Counted from the first letter of the stretch, positions 15,957-23,807 are shown. The stretch is DNA of 64,000 nt from Bacteroidales bacterium (GCA_017530365.1 JAFXMK010000010.1:62001-126000), one strand, 5' to 3'. Program-made: numbers and translations. Notes: generated from the sequence alone by a model not told the origin.

Positions 15957-17090
15957 ATGAAAAAACTTCTATTCATCACCGTTTTGGTTTTCGGTGTGCT
16001 TTCATTACAAGCACAAGAACTCACTTTTTGGCATAAGGTTAATAGCTTTTTGACCAAACCCGCCGTGGTTGACACGACCTGCATTTATCAGCCGAAACCA
16101 TGCTTTTCTTTGGGATTGTTCACTACTGGACAAAAAGCGGGCTTCGACGTGGATGTCAATTTCGGCATCAATATGCCAGATGGAAGTCCACTCACAGGTA
16201 TCTCAAGTTACAGCCTTGGCGAGGGACTTTGCAAAAAGATCGGCCTTGAAGCCGGCTATGGCAATGTGGGTTTCGGCTATGGGCTCGAAGTGGGGCCTCG
16301 AAGTGCTGCGAAAAAAAGTTCTTTTGCTTTCAATATCGTAGGGAAGTCGTGGGGCCTACGCCTCAATTACTTCAAAATCACCAATCAGTTCATCTCAGGA
16401 TTGACGCTGGGGGAAGAGAGCGATGAGTTCTATCTGCATGATAAATTCACTTCTGAGGAAATGGCTGCCTTAAGAAGTTTCACGATTGACGGTTATTATG
16501 TCTTCAACAACAAACGCTTTGCTTATCCAGCGGCCTATAAGATGGGGCTGGTGCAGCGACGTACGGCAGGCTCGTGGATGTTGACGGCGCGCTACATGCA
16601 AGGCAACCTGTACAATTCCCACGAAGCCGCAATGGATAGCTATAATTTACTGGACTGCTTTGCCACCATGCAAGCCTCGGTGGGTGGCGGCTATTCGGTC
16701 AATTTTGTACCATGGCATCGAGATCCCGTAGGGCAGCGTAACGAAGGACTCCGCAACCTTACCATCAACCTTACCGCCATGCCGGTGATTACCTTGTTCA
16801 ACTACCTTAAGACCACTTCTTACGAATACGACGAGGACATGAATTTGGGCGAAAAAACATCCAAGGTGATGTGCTATCCTATGCCCAATTACATCGGCAG
16901 TGCCGCCGTCAGCCTCACCATGGGACGGGTTTATTTCTCCACCCAGTTCACCTACAACCGTTTCTTCTTCCGCAGCCGCGATGCTATCAACAATAGCCAA
17001 TTGGAAATCCCGGACAATTTGACCGACCTTGATTATCGGGGTATCTTCCACGACTGGATGCTGAAAGGATTGCTGGTTTACAGGTTTTAG
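15957..17090 (+). CDS. DUF4421 family outer-membrane-type protein
   Basis: 377 residues. A Sec signal peptide (M-K-K-L-L-F-I-T-V-L ... L-Q-A-Q) is followed by an all-beta pattern of alternating hydrophobic and polar residues, rich in Gly and aromatics. It finishes M-L-K-G-L-L-V-Y-R-F, the terminal aromatic expected of an outer-membrane barrel. The layout (H-K-V-N-S-F-L near the start, T-T-S-Y-E-Y-D late) fits DUF4421, a Bacteroidota family of unknown role. The stop codon is TAG, which shows that TAG is an ordinary stop in this genome. The gene is a single unit followed by AT-rich accessory DNA. Confidence 0.7.
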   Translation: MKKLLFITVLVFGVLSLQAQELTFWHKVNSFLTKPAVVDTTCIYQPKPCFSLGLFTTGQKAGFDVDVNFGINMPDGSPLTGISSYSLGEGLCKKIGLEAGYGNVGFGYGLEVGPRSAAKKSSFAFNIVGKSWGLRLNYFKITNQFISGLTLGEESDEFYLHDKFTSEEMAALRSFTIDGYYVFNNKRFAYPAAYKMGLVQRRTAGSWMLTARYMQGNLYNSHEAAMDSYNLLDCFATMQASVGGGYSVNFVPWHRDPVGQRNEGLRNLTINLTAMPVITLFNYLKTTSYEYDEDMNLGEKTSKVMCYPMPNYIGSAAVSLTMGRVYFSTQFTYNRFFFRSRDAINNSQLEIPDNLTDLDYRGIFHDWMLKGLLVYRF

Positions 17091-17097
17091 ATAGAAT

Positions 17098-17149
17098 AAC
17101 AATATTCTAATATGGAAAATATCATTAAAAACAATATTTGAATATTGTT
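17098..17149. repeat. Operator-like palindrome and half-site
   Basis: AACAATATT, TG, AATATTGTT at 17130-17149 is a perfect dyad. A further copy of the arm, AACAATATTC, sits at 17098-17107. The sites lie between the DUF4421 stop and the ATG at 17181. They could bind a regulator of the accessory gene or act as a weak terminator. Confidence 0.5.
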
Positions 17150-17180
17150 TTGTTATGACAAAACAGAGAATACATAAGTT

Positions 17181-17942
17181 ATGGTAATAAAATTGGTTTC
17201 ATTTCCCAATTAGAATCGTTTGTCTTCAAAGCAGAGAAAACTTCGGGTCAGTATTGTAGTGGAAATACTCAATAAAAAGGATGCTGATTTTGTGCTGTTT
17301 AGCGAGTGGGTGTTTAATAACATAGAAGATTTAAGCTCTGTTTGCCAATTAGTACATAATGAAAAAGTTACCGCTCTGTTTGAATTGAAATTGTCACCAG
17401 GTCTTGTCGGAAACCAGCTTTTTCTTTTACAAAACGGAAAGATTATAGATTTCAAAACACACCAAGTCTTCAGTGAGCATAAGGATGCAACGGAAGAAAA
17501 CATTGAGAGATTGCTTGATGAACTAGAGTGTCACCGACAGTTTATGGTAGGCGAAAAACGCTTTTTGGTTATTCAATGTGGAGAAAACAATATATTGAAA
17601 ACCCAACGAGGCGTTAAAAATAGAGCAGAGTTTCGCTTGCAAAATAGCTATCTAAAAAAGCGTTTTGACAAAGTAATTGATTGTGTAGATGTGATTCTTA
17701 ATCCTGTACATACAAAATGGGGCAGGTTTTATGATTTTACTTGCCGATTGTATAAATTTAGTGAAAAGAATAAAATTTGTTTATATTGTTCTCAACTTGA
17801 AGGAAATCAATTGGTAAATGCGATAAAAAGCCCAGAAAAGAATACGGCTCAAAGGGCTATGAAGAGTAGAAGATTATTGTCTCCACTTTTTTGTTCAGAC
17901 GTTAACAATCAAGATTTTTTGTTGCAGGCATACGAAATCTAA
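17181..17942 (+). pseudogene. Nitrilase-superfamily-like protein interrupted by an in-frame TAG
   Basis: From the ATG at 17181 the frame reads M-V-I-K-L-V-S-F-P-N, meets TAG at 17211-17213, then continues N-R-L-S-S-K and on for a further 242 codons. The intact part contains V-L-F-S-E-W (possible nitrilase Glu), V-I-Q-C-G-E-N-N-I-L (possible nucleophile Cys) and D-V-I-L-N-P-V-H-T-K-W-G-R, which resemble carbon-nitrogen hydrolases. The M-V-I-K-L-V-S-F start is also the usual first strand of that fold, so the ATG is probably the original start. The TAG would then be a nonsense mutation (a C-to-T change from CAG). Alternatively translation begins at TTG 17220. The gene is visibly AT-richer than its neighbours, suggesting transfer. 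The nitrilase assignment is tentative. Confidence 0.5.
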
Positions 17943-17965
17943 AATCCAACCCTCGTTGGGCTGCA

Positions 17966-18319
17966 TCAAATGTTCTTCATTTCAGCAATATACCGTCTTA
18001 CATGCTCCAATAAAGGCCCAAGGTCTTTGGCGTAAGTTTCCCAAATGAACAGTGGACTTGCAATATAATACCCATGGACTAGCACATTACGCATGTCTAT
18101 GATGTTGCGCCACGGTACTTCTGGGTGTTTTTCTCGGAATTCCTTAGTTAGCATATTGGCGGCCTCACCGATAATCATAATATTGTACACCACTGCGTGA
18201 AAACACATCATATCATCTTTCATGTCCTCAAAAGCCTTGCCTTCAAGAAAATCCATCACATGATTTATGCTTTCTTCAATGTGAAACAGACGATCGATGT
18301 CCTTAGTTTGTTCTCTCAT
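17966..18319 (-). CDS. hepT: HepT-like toxin (HEPN RNase)
   Basis: 117 residues, DUF86/HepT family. The HEPN ribonuclease motif R-x4-H-x-Y is intact: Arg77, His82 and Tyr84 in R-N-V-L-V-H-G-Y. By family the protein is an all-helical RNase that is blocked when MntA attaches AMP groups to the tyrosine of this motif. It overlaps the upstream mntA gene by 17 bases in another frame, the usual arrangement for this pair. The toxin looks active by sequence. Confidence 0.88.
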   Translation of the reverse strand: MREQTKDIDRLFHIEESINHVMDFLEGKAFEDMKDDMMCFHAVVYNIMIIGEAANMLTKEFREKHPEVPWRNIIDMRNVLVHGYYIASPLFIWETYAKDLGPLLEHVRRYIAEMKNI

Positions 18320-18602
18320 ACACTAGTTTTTTATCACGGTTAGCGGACTCCACGGCAAAGGGTTTTAGCGTGCCTTCTTCCACGAGGTCAACATTACGGC
18401 CTAGACGCTCCTGCAAATCCCTCCAAATTTGGGCGTAAGTGAATAATCCAATAGGGTTGCTGTGGTCAAACTCAACTAGAATATCCACATCACTATCGGG
18501 GGTGGCTTCGCCACGAGCAAACGACCCGAACAACCAAGCCTTTAAAACTGGCTGGGTCTTAAAATACTCGGCAATAGTGCTTATTAGGATCTGTTCGCTC
18601 AT
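18303..18602 (-). CDS. mntA: MntA-like antitoxin (minimal nucleotidyltransferase)
   Basis: 99 residues. The minimal nucleotidyltransferase signature G-S-F-A-R-G at 26-31 is followed by D-S-D-V-D with Asp38 and Asp40, and a third acid lies in N-V-D-L-V. In characterised pairs the enzyme transfers AMP to the HepT toxin and so neutralises it. It is the first gene of the unit and has a good promoter box at 18627-18634. The pair sits next to the interrupted nitrilase-like gene in what looks like an acquired patch of about 1.5 kb. Confidence 0.88.
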   Translation of the reverse strand: MSEQILISTIAEYFKTQPVLKAWLFGSFARGEATPDSDVDILVEFDHSNPIGLFTYAQIWRDLQERLGRNVDLVEEGTLKPFAVESANRDKKLVYERTN

Positions 18603-18626
18603 GGTTGATTATGGTTTTGTTTTCCG

Positions 18627-18634
18627 CAAAGATA
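18627..18634 (-). promoter_or_regulatory. Promoter -7 element for mntA-hepT
   Basis: TATCTTTG on the minus strand, 24 bases before the ATG at 18602. Confidence 0.6.
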
Positions 18635-18676
18635 AATAAAAAAACTAATATTAACCTGAAACCAAGAAAAACTATC

Positions 18677-19633
18677 TTATAATCTCGCCACCAATTCCTC
18701 AATACTCCCTCTCACCTCCGTAATTCCAAATTTCTTCCGGATTCCTGTCCGGCATTTGCCGACCATGGCAGGGGAGACCTTTAAAATATCGGCCACCTCT
18801 TTCACGCTGAAAGGCATCATGGAAAGGATGCAGACCTTGAACTCGCTTTCGGTCAAAGAAGGTTGATGATCGCGCAACCGTTGCACTACTTCGGGATAAA
18901 CTTGATGATAGGCATCGGAGATGGCTTCGTAGGCAGTGTCGGCATCCTTGCCGCAAACGCTGGTTTTCACCTTGTTGAAGGTCTCCATGTCGATGTCCTT
19001 CTTCTCCCCGATAAGGAAGACCTTGTAAATCATCATCCCCCGTTGGAAGAGGTTGTCGCGGTTGGTCTCGGCCAAGTTCTCGGATTCCTTCTGCAACTCG
19101 GCCATGCTAAGCTTCATCTCGGCGAGAGTGGCCCGTTTCTGTGCGGAACGATAGAGGAGGAAAAGAATTATCCCAACGGCTCCCACCAAAGCCAAAAGGA
19201 TGATGTTGAGCATCCTTCTGCGGCGCAAAAACACGCTAATCATGTTTTCGGTATGATCCAGATCGCCATGTAAAGCCGAAATGGTTGTCTGTACCTTTTC
19301 CATCAGTTTGAGGTCTTGGCTTGCCTTGGCCGTGGCAATGGCCTCATCTAAGGCCTTCATGGCGGAGTCGTAGTCATTCTGTTGCCAATATACACAGCCG
19401 CTATACAAGGCCGAAAGGGTCTTCATCTCGGCATCGTCAGAGAGGTCGTAATAACGCCTCGCCTGAAAAATAGAGGTGTCTTGTGAGATGTCCTCCCCGC
19501 GCTCGAACTTGTTTTCAATCTCCATTACCAATCGCTCCATGTTGTCCATGTCGGACTTCACGTTGCAGGCCGCCAACAACGCAATCAGCGCGAAGGCAAT
19601 CCAACATCTCGATTTATATAGGAGTTCAGTCAT
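18677..19633 (-). CDS. Membrane-anchored helix-turn-helix regulator with TPR-like periplasmic part
   Basis: 318 residues from the ATG at 19633; a GTG one codon upstream is the only alternative. The N-terminus is a lipoprotein-like signal (A-L-L-A-A-C, Cys23). A helical segment with TPR-like character (about 55-120) follows, then one strong membrane helix (about 141-161), a coiled-coil-like stretch and a C-terminal LuxR-type helix-turn-helix (E-S-E-F-K-V-C-I-L ... V-K-E-V-A-D-I-L-K-V-S). This layout is common in Bacteroidales, where such proteins resemble regulators without a known signal. A DNA-binding domain tied to the inner membrane would have to act there. Its target is unknown. The TonB-dependent receptor gene follows on the same strand and is a candidate. 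Confidence 0.7.
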   Translation of the reverse strand: MTELLYKSRCWIAFALIALLAACNVKSDMDNMERLVMEIENKFERGEDISQDTSIFQARRYYDLSDDAEMKTLSALYSGCVYWQQNDYDSAMKALDEAIATAKASQDLKLMEKVQTTISALHGDLDHTENMISVFLRRRRMLNIILLALVGAVGIILFLLYRSAQKRATLAEMKLSMAELQKESENLAETNRDNLFQRGMMIYKVFLIGEKKDIDMETFNKVKTSVCGKDADTAYEAISDAYHQVYPEVVQRLRDHQPSLTESEFKVCILSMMPFSVKEVADILKVSPAMVGKCRTGIRKKFGITEVRGSIEELVARL

Positions 19634-19649
19634 CACACCTAATTTAACG

Positions 19650-19657
19650 CAAAAATA
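19650..19657 (-). promoter_or_regulatory. Promoter -7 element for the membrane regulator
   Basis: TATTTTTG on the minus strand, 16 bases before the ATG at 19633. Confidence 0.6.
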
Positions 19658-19674
19658 GTCATTTTGTTTTAAAT

Positions 19675-19700
19675 ACTCCTAACTTCTCACTTCTCACTTT
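19675..19700. repeat. Intergenic ACTCCTAAC-type repeat, copy 1
   Basis: ACTCCTAACTTCTCACTTCT and its continuation. Related copies are at 53643-53676 and 60500-60530. This one begins directly after the stop of the receptor gene (19701) on the minus strand. Confidence 0.5.
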
Positions 19701-21932
19701 TTATTGTCCTCCCTTTTCTCCAGCCGTCTGTGCATCTTGTTCCAACTCCACATTGCCGAAACGCAGGGTGAAACCAGCGCAAAGATAGGTGCTGTTGCTT
19801 CTGCTGGAATAGCTGCCGCTAGAGATCGGGTTGGTGTAGGTGTTGCTGTAGCGCATCAAGCCGAAGAGGTCATAGCCGTTGACAAACACCGAGAGCTTGT
19901 GGTTGAAGAAATCGGTTCGCATCCCGCAATCGATGGAATAGTTGGCCCCGACTTGGTTGAACAAACGCTGCACGGGAGAGGAATAATGGCCTGATGCGTG
20001 GATCTCCAACCGATCCCACAGCTTAGCCCAGGCACTCAGCTGAAAGCTGTATGACCACATCTCGTTCTTTTCCCATTGATCCAGTACCCCATAATTGGTC
20101 TCGAGATAGGAGTCATAGACATTGGCATAGAATCGCAGGTTGAACATCCCGTTGGGGCGGTACATCATGTTGAATTCGCCCCCTGTCGTGTAGGAACGAC
20201 CCACATTGACTGGCCTCGAGAAAAGCACTACTCGGCCATAATGCTCGTGATAACCCGACTCGTTGATGGAGGTGATTTCGTTTTTCTTGCTTTTATAGTA
20301 GCCTGTCAGCCCAACCGATCCAAAGTCGTTCCAATATTTGGTCCAGCCGGCTTCCAGGTTCTGTGTGTAAACGGGTTCCAGATTGGGATTGCCCGTGAGG
20401 TAGGTCTCCGTATCGTAGATGTTGAGAGGACTGAGCTGTTTTGCCGTGGGGTGGTTGACCCTTCTGGAATAACTCAACTTGAAGTTGTGCATCGATGCGG
20501 TGCGATAGGAGAGGTGCAACGATGGTGTGACGTTGAAATAATGATACGGTTGAGAATCAATAATATACGGATAATCAGGCGTGTCAGGATAAACGATGCT
20601 GGTTCGATAATAGTTCAGGTTGATGCCGGGTTGCACGGTGAAATCGCCGAAACGATGTCGTACCATGAGATAACCGCCTAGCTTCTGGTCCTTGGTGCGA
20701 TAGTGGTAGCTCATGATCGGATCGTACACGTAGGTGTTGCCAATCAAGGTGTCAACGTCGTTCCTCGTGAGGCCCGACTCCCAGCTGCCATTGAGACCCG
20801 TGCTGAATTCTCCGTTTTTCGAGTAGGGAAGGTTATAATCGATATTGGCCGATAAAGGTACGCTTGACATGAGGTAGTCCATGCGAAAAGCATCCTCTCG
20901 GGGCGAAGGCAGGGTGTAGGTGGTGCGGTCCTCCAATGGCACGGCATTGCGATTCCAGTTGCCATTGGCACGAACAGTCAGGTTGTGTCCTTCTTCGTTG
21001 AACTTATGCTGGTAATACAAGCCTGAGCTGAAAAACAGGTAATTGGTATAGGATTGGTTGACAAACACATACTGATAGGTGCCGGCCTGTTCCATAAACT
21101 CCGTTCGTTTCCGTTCGGTGGTGCCTTCCACTGGGCCGAAGGAGTCCCAGCAGTTTAACCACAACGCGAAAGTGTTCTTCTCATTGGGCGTGTAAGTGAC
21201 GTTGAGAGAGCCCCCTGGGCTGTATGTGAAGTATTTGTCATACCGAATGCTATGGGTCTGGCTTGTCGGGATGAACGCTCCGTTTTCATCTTTGATAAAC
21301 AGGTTCCTGTCGTTTTCCGATTTCGCTTCGCCATGATAGAAATAACTGCTGGCGAAAGCGTTCACGGTCCATCGGTCGTTTTTCCAGACGTAGGAAGCCC
21401 AAGGCATCACGTAAGGCTGAGAAGAGACGTTGGTGCCGAAGCACAGGAACTCATTCCGTTTGATCTTGCTGTTCATCACGATGTTGATGATGCCGTCAGC
21501 GTCAGTGGCCCATTTGGCTGAGGGGTTGGTGATGACCTCGATGCGGTTGATGGCATTGGCGGGTAAGGTCTGGATGTAGGCTTTCAGGTTCTCTTTCGTG
21601 AGGTGGGAGGGCTGGTCGTTGATCCAGATTTCTACGTCTGAAGCACCGCGCAGCGTGATGTTGCCTTCCACATCCACACTGACCCCAGGGGCATTTTGTA
21701 AGGCATCGGAAGCGGCACCGTTCTGTACGGTAGGATCTTCAGACACTTGGTAGACCGTCTTTTCACCGTCCACCGAAAACAATGGCCGCTCTGCAGTGAT
21801 GGAGACCCCTTCTAACAATAGGGTGTCGGCAGTCATCTTCAAACTGTCCAACTTGATCTCGGGTTCTTGGGCAACAACTCTTGTCGACAGCAGCCAACAA
21901 GCCGCTAGAAAATACAGTGATAATCTTTTCAT
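19701..21932 (-). CDS. TonB-dependent outer-membrane receptor
   Basis: 743 residues. A signal peptide (ends V-V-A-Q) is followed by a plug domain at about residues 60-150, with A-L-Q-N-A-P-G-V-S-V and then I-N-R-I-E-V-I-T-N-P-S-A-K. The rest is a long Tyr- and Trp-rich beta-barrel (OMP_b-brl_3 type). The N-terminal carboxypeptidase-like domain common in Bacteroidales receptors is absent, and no SusD partner lies nearby, so it is not a polysaccharide-utilisation pair. By family it imports a bulky ligand such as a chelated metal, vitamin or peptide with TonB energy; the ligand cannot be named. It has its own promoter, and a leader hairpin touches the start codon. Confidence 0.85.
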   Translation of the reverse strand: MKRLSLYFLAACWLLSTRVVAQEPEIKLDSLKMTADTLLLEGVSITAERPLFSVDGEKTVYQVSEDPTVQNGAASDALQNAPGVSVDVEGNITLRGASDVEIWINDQPSHLTKENLKAYIQTLPANAINRIEVITNPSAKWATDADGIINIVMNSKIKRNEFLCFGTNVSSQPYVMPWASYVWKNDRWTVNAFASSYFYHGEAKSENDRNLFIKDENGAFIPTSQTHSIRYDKYFTYSPGGSLNVTYTPNEKNTFALWLNCWDSFGPVEGTTERKRTEFMEQAGTYQYVFVNQSYTNYLFFSSGLYYQHKFNEEGHNLTVRANGNWNRNAVPLEDRTTYTLPSPREDAFRMDYLMSSVPLSANIDYNLPYSKNGEFSTGLNGSWESGLTRNDVDTLIGNTYVYDPIMSYHYRTKDQKLGGYLMVRHRFGDFTVQPGINLNYYRTSIVYPDTPDYPYIIDSQPYHYFNVTPSLHLSYRTASMHNFKLSYSRRVNHPTAKQLSPLNIYDTETYLTGNPNLEPVYTQNLEAGWTKYWNDFGSVGLTGYYKSKKNEITSINESGYHEHYGRVVLFSRPVNVGRSYTTGGEFNMMYRPNGMFNLRFYANVYDSYLETNYGVLDQWEKNEMWSYSFQLSAWAKLWDRLEIHASGHYSSPVQRLFNQVGANYSIDCGMRTDFFNHKLSVFVNGYDLFGLMRYSNTYTNPISSGSYSSRSNSTYLCAGFTLRFGNVELEQDAQTAGEKGGQ

Positions 21933-21933
21933 G

Positions 21934-21958
21934 GCATGAAGTGTTTGTTATTTCATGC
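21934..21958 (-). promoter_or_regulatory. Leader inverted repeat before the TonB-dependent receptor
   Basis: GCATGAA (21934-21940) and TTCATGC (21952-21958) are perfect arms with an 11-base spacer. The element ends one base before the ATG (21930-21932, read leftwards), so an RNA stem here could hide the ribosome site. Confidence 0.45.
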
Positions 21959-21961
21959 TAG

Positions 21962-21969
21962 CAAAAGTA
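21962..21969 (-). promoter_or_regulatory. Promoter -7 element for the TonB-dependent receptor
   Basis: TACTTTTG on the minus strand, 29 bases before the ATG at 21932. Confidence 0.55.
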
Positions 21970-22128
21970 TAAGGAAAAAACCTTGTTTTTTCAAGGGTAG
22001 GGTCCAGGTAGAGATGTTTTGGCAATCGATAATTACTAATAGCTGATAATCAGTGTAAAATATAATTATTGGTAGAGATATTGGATGGGTATTTGTTCTT
22101 TTTTTCTTATTCTTAATCGGAATTTTAA

Positions 22129-22136
22129 TACCTTTG
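22129..22136 (+). promoter_or_regulatory. Promoter -7 element for the nitroreductase lipoprotein
   Basis: TACCTTTG, 25 bases before the ATG at 22162. Confidence 0.55.
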
Positions 22137-22161
22137 TAGTCAAACTATAATCTCTTGAAAA

Positions 22162-22800
22162 ATGAATAAACTATCTTTGATTTTACTCGCTGCCGTTGCT
22201 TTTGCGATGGCAAGCTGTTGTGGCGAAAAAGCCGCTAACGAAAAAACTTGTGAAAACAAAAACGAAACCACTATGAATACTACGATGAACGATCTGCTGA
22301 CGCGTCGCAGCGTGCGCAGCTACACTGAAGAAGTGCCTCCAGTAGAGGTAATCGAAGAGATCTGCAAAGCCGGAACATACGCCCCGACCGGCATGAACCG
22401 CCAAGCACCCATTATCATCGCTGTCACCAATCGCGAGGTGCGCGATAAGATGAGCCAACTCAATGCTGCCGTGTTCGGCATGGATAGCGATCCTTTTTAC
22501 GGTGCTCCTGTGGTGTTGGTGGTGCTAGCCGATACCACCGCTGCCATGACGTGGAAAGAGGATGGATCTTTGGTGATGGGCAACCTGCTCAATGCCGCTC
22601 ACGCCAAAGGCTTGGGCTCCTGCTGGATCCATCGTGCCAAAGAGGTCTTCGAGACGGAAGAAGGCAAAGCCATCCTGCGTGACCTTGGCATCGATGATAC
22701 CAAGTATGTCGGCATCGGCAACTGTATTCTCGGCTATATCGCTGGAGATTATCCCGAAGCCAGACCGCGCAAGGAGAATTACGTTTACTGGATCAAATAA
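22162..22800 (+). CDS. Nitroreductase-family protein with a lipoprotein signal
   Basis: 212 residues. The first 20 form a lipoprotein-like signal (F-A-M-A-S-C, Cys19), and a polar Asn/Thr-rich linker runs to about residue 42. The nitroreductase domain follows: L-L-T-R-R-S-V-R-S-Y is the classic FMN-phosphate-binding start, A-P-T-G-M-N-R-Q-A-P comes next, and G-L-G-S-C-W-I-H gives the second FMN region. Family members are flavoenzymes that reduce nitro compounds, quinones or related substrates with NAD(P)H, normally in the cytoplasm. An internal methionine (M-N-D-L-L-T-R-R) could start a cytoplasmic form. The 3' end overlaps the convergent dus gene by 16 bases, inside a short repeat. Confidence 0.82.
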   Translation: MNKLSLILLAAVAFAMASCCGEKAANEKTCENKNETTMNTTMNDLLTRRSVRSYTEEVPPVEVIEEICKAGTYAPTGMNRQAPIIIAVTNREVRDKMSQLNAAVFGMDSDPFYGAPVVLVVLADTTAAMTWKEDGSLVMGNLLNAAHAKGLGSCWIHRAKEVFETEEGKAILRDLGIDDTKYVGIGNCILGYIAGDYPEARPRKENYVYWIK

Positions 22801-23774
22801 CGGTGAATTCGCCGTTCCTGAAAAACGGCGTCCACTGCTTCTTCGTATTCTTTTAGCGCATTGATTTTCTTGATCTTGCGCCAGATGTCCTGTGGCTCAT
22901 CGAACGAGTACATCAGATAAGACCATAGTTCTTTCATCCTTCCCAATACCTTGGGACTGCCTCCTGCGTGACGCAGACGGTCTTCGTAAAGGTCCATCAC
23001 ATACGCATGAAGCCGGTCTTTTTTTTGACGAACAGGTTCGCTGAATTCGTTAAATTCGCCGTTCTTTTTTATCTCCTCCGCCAAGAACGGATTCGCCAAC
23101 AAACCTCGACCCAGCATGAACTCATTCACTGGCTGAACTTGTTTGCGAATTCGCTCAAAGCTATCCGCCGAAACGATGTCTCCGTTATAAACCAATGGCG
23201 CCTTGATCATTGGAATCAATTCGGCGAAACGCTTCACGTCAGCTTCACCTTTATAAAGCTGTTTTCCGATACGAGGATGGATGATTAACTCGCTCAGAGG
23301 ATATTGATTGAAGATGTCAATGACGGGGACAATCTCATCGGGATTGAAATATCCTAGTCGGCATTTGATGCTGAAATTCAGATCGATGCGTTCAAAAACG
23401 GCATTGAGCATGGCCTCGATCTTCTCGGGATAGGGCAGGAGGCCGCTGCCTCGTTTCTTGTTGGCGACCCTAGGGAAAGGACAACCCATGTTCAAGTTAA
23501 TTTCCTTGTAACCCAGTTCTTTGCATTGGCTGGCGAAGCGGAGAATCTCCTCGGCGTCGGTGCTTAGGATCTGGGGTGTGAGTGTCTCTACATCATTGCA
23601 GGTGGGGTCGATCTCTTCCACTTGCAGGTTCTTGGCATGGTCCTTTTGGATGCCAGTAAAAAAGGGAGTGTAGTATTTGTCAATGCCGCCGAAGTGCTTT
23701 TTGAAGACGTTCCGGAAAGGAGCGTCGGTGATGCCCTGAAATGGGCCAAGGCTGAGTTTGATGTTGTGCGTCAT
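22785..23774 (-). CDS. tRNA-dihydrouridine synthase
   Basis: 329 residues from ATG 23774 (M-T-H-N-I-K-L-S-L-G-P). The frame runs back to 23798, but those codons lie in a dispersed repeat. It is a flavin-dependent TIM barrel that reduces uridines in tRNA loops. The catalytic Cys98 is in N-L-N-M-G-C-P, followed by the tRNA/FMN-binding K-K-R-G-S-G-L and the phosphate-binding L-G-R-G-L-L-A-N-P. Two parts look repeat-derived. The linker K-N-G-E-F-N-E-F-S-E is encoded by a 19-base unit also found at 42483, and the C-terminal E-R-R-I-H-R-Y-L-I-Q is encoded by the related repeat shared with the nitroreductase end. The enzyme core looks intact. Which uridine it modifies cannot be told. Confidence 0.88.
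   Translation of the reverse strand: MTHNIKLSLGPFQGITDAPFRNVFKKHFGGIDKYYTPFFTGIQKDHAKNLQVEEIDPTCNDVETLTPQILSTDAEEILRFASQCKELGYKEINLNMGCPFPRVANKKRGSGLLPYPEKIEAMLNAVFERIDLNFSIKCRLGYFNPDEIVPVIDIFNQYPLSELIIHPRIGKQLYKGEADVKRFAELIPMIKAPLVYNGDIVSADSFERIRKQVQPVNEFMLGRGLLANPFLAEEIKKNGEFNEFSEPVRQKKDRLHAYVMDLYEDRLRHAGGSPKVLGRMKELWSYLMYSFDEPQDIWRKIKKINALKEYEEAVDAVFQERRIHRYLIQ
22799..22830. repeat. AACGGCGAATT-family repeat, copy at the nitroreductase/dus gene ends
   Basis: A near-palindrome, AACGGTGAATTCGCCGTT (22799-22816), followed by AACGGCG at 22824-22830. It encodes the last codons of dus. Relatives lie at 23045-23063 and 42436-42501. Confidence 0.6.
23045..23063. repeat. AACGGCGAATT-family repeat inside dus
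   Basis: ATTCGTTAAATTCGCCGTT differs at one position in 19 from the unit at 42483-42501. On the minus strand it encodes the N-G-E-F-N-E linker of the dihydrouridine synthase. Confidence 0.65.
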
Positions 23775-23800
23775 TGCGAGCAAAGCGAAGCAATCCAACT
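23771..23800. repeat. Dispersed bacterial repeat fragment (GTCATTGCGAGCAAAGCG type)
   Basis: TCATTGCGAGCAAAGCGAAG followed by CAATCC matches a short interspersed element recalled from many bacterial genomes. It lies between lnt and dus. Read on the minus strand it supplies the spurious M-D-C-F-A-L-L-A-M-T start ahead of dus. Confidence 0.6.
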
Positions 23801-23807
23801 TGAATTG

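Noticed and set aside
17211-17213. Genome-wide reassignment of TAG
   Set aside because: TAG ends other intact genes in the window, such as the DUF4421 gene and the small exported protein at 39060, so the in-frame TAG is better read as a mutation.
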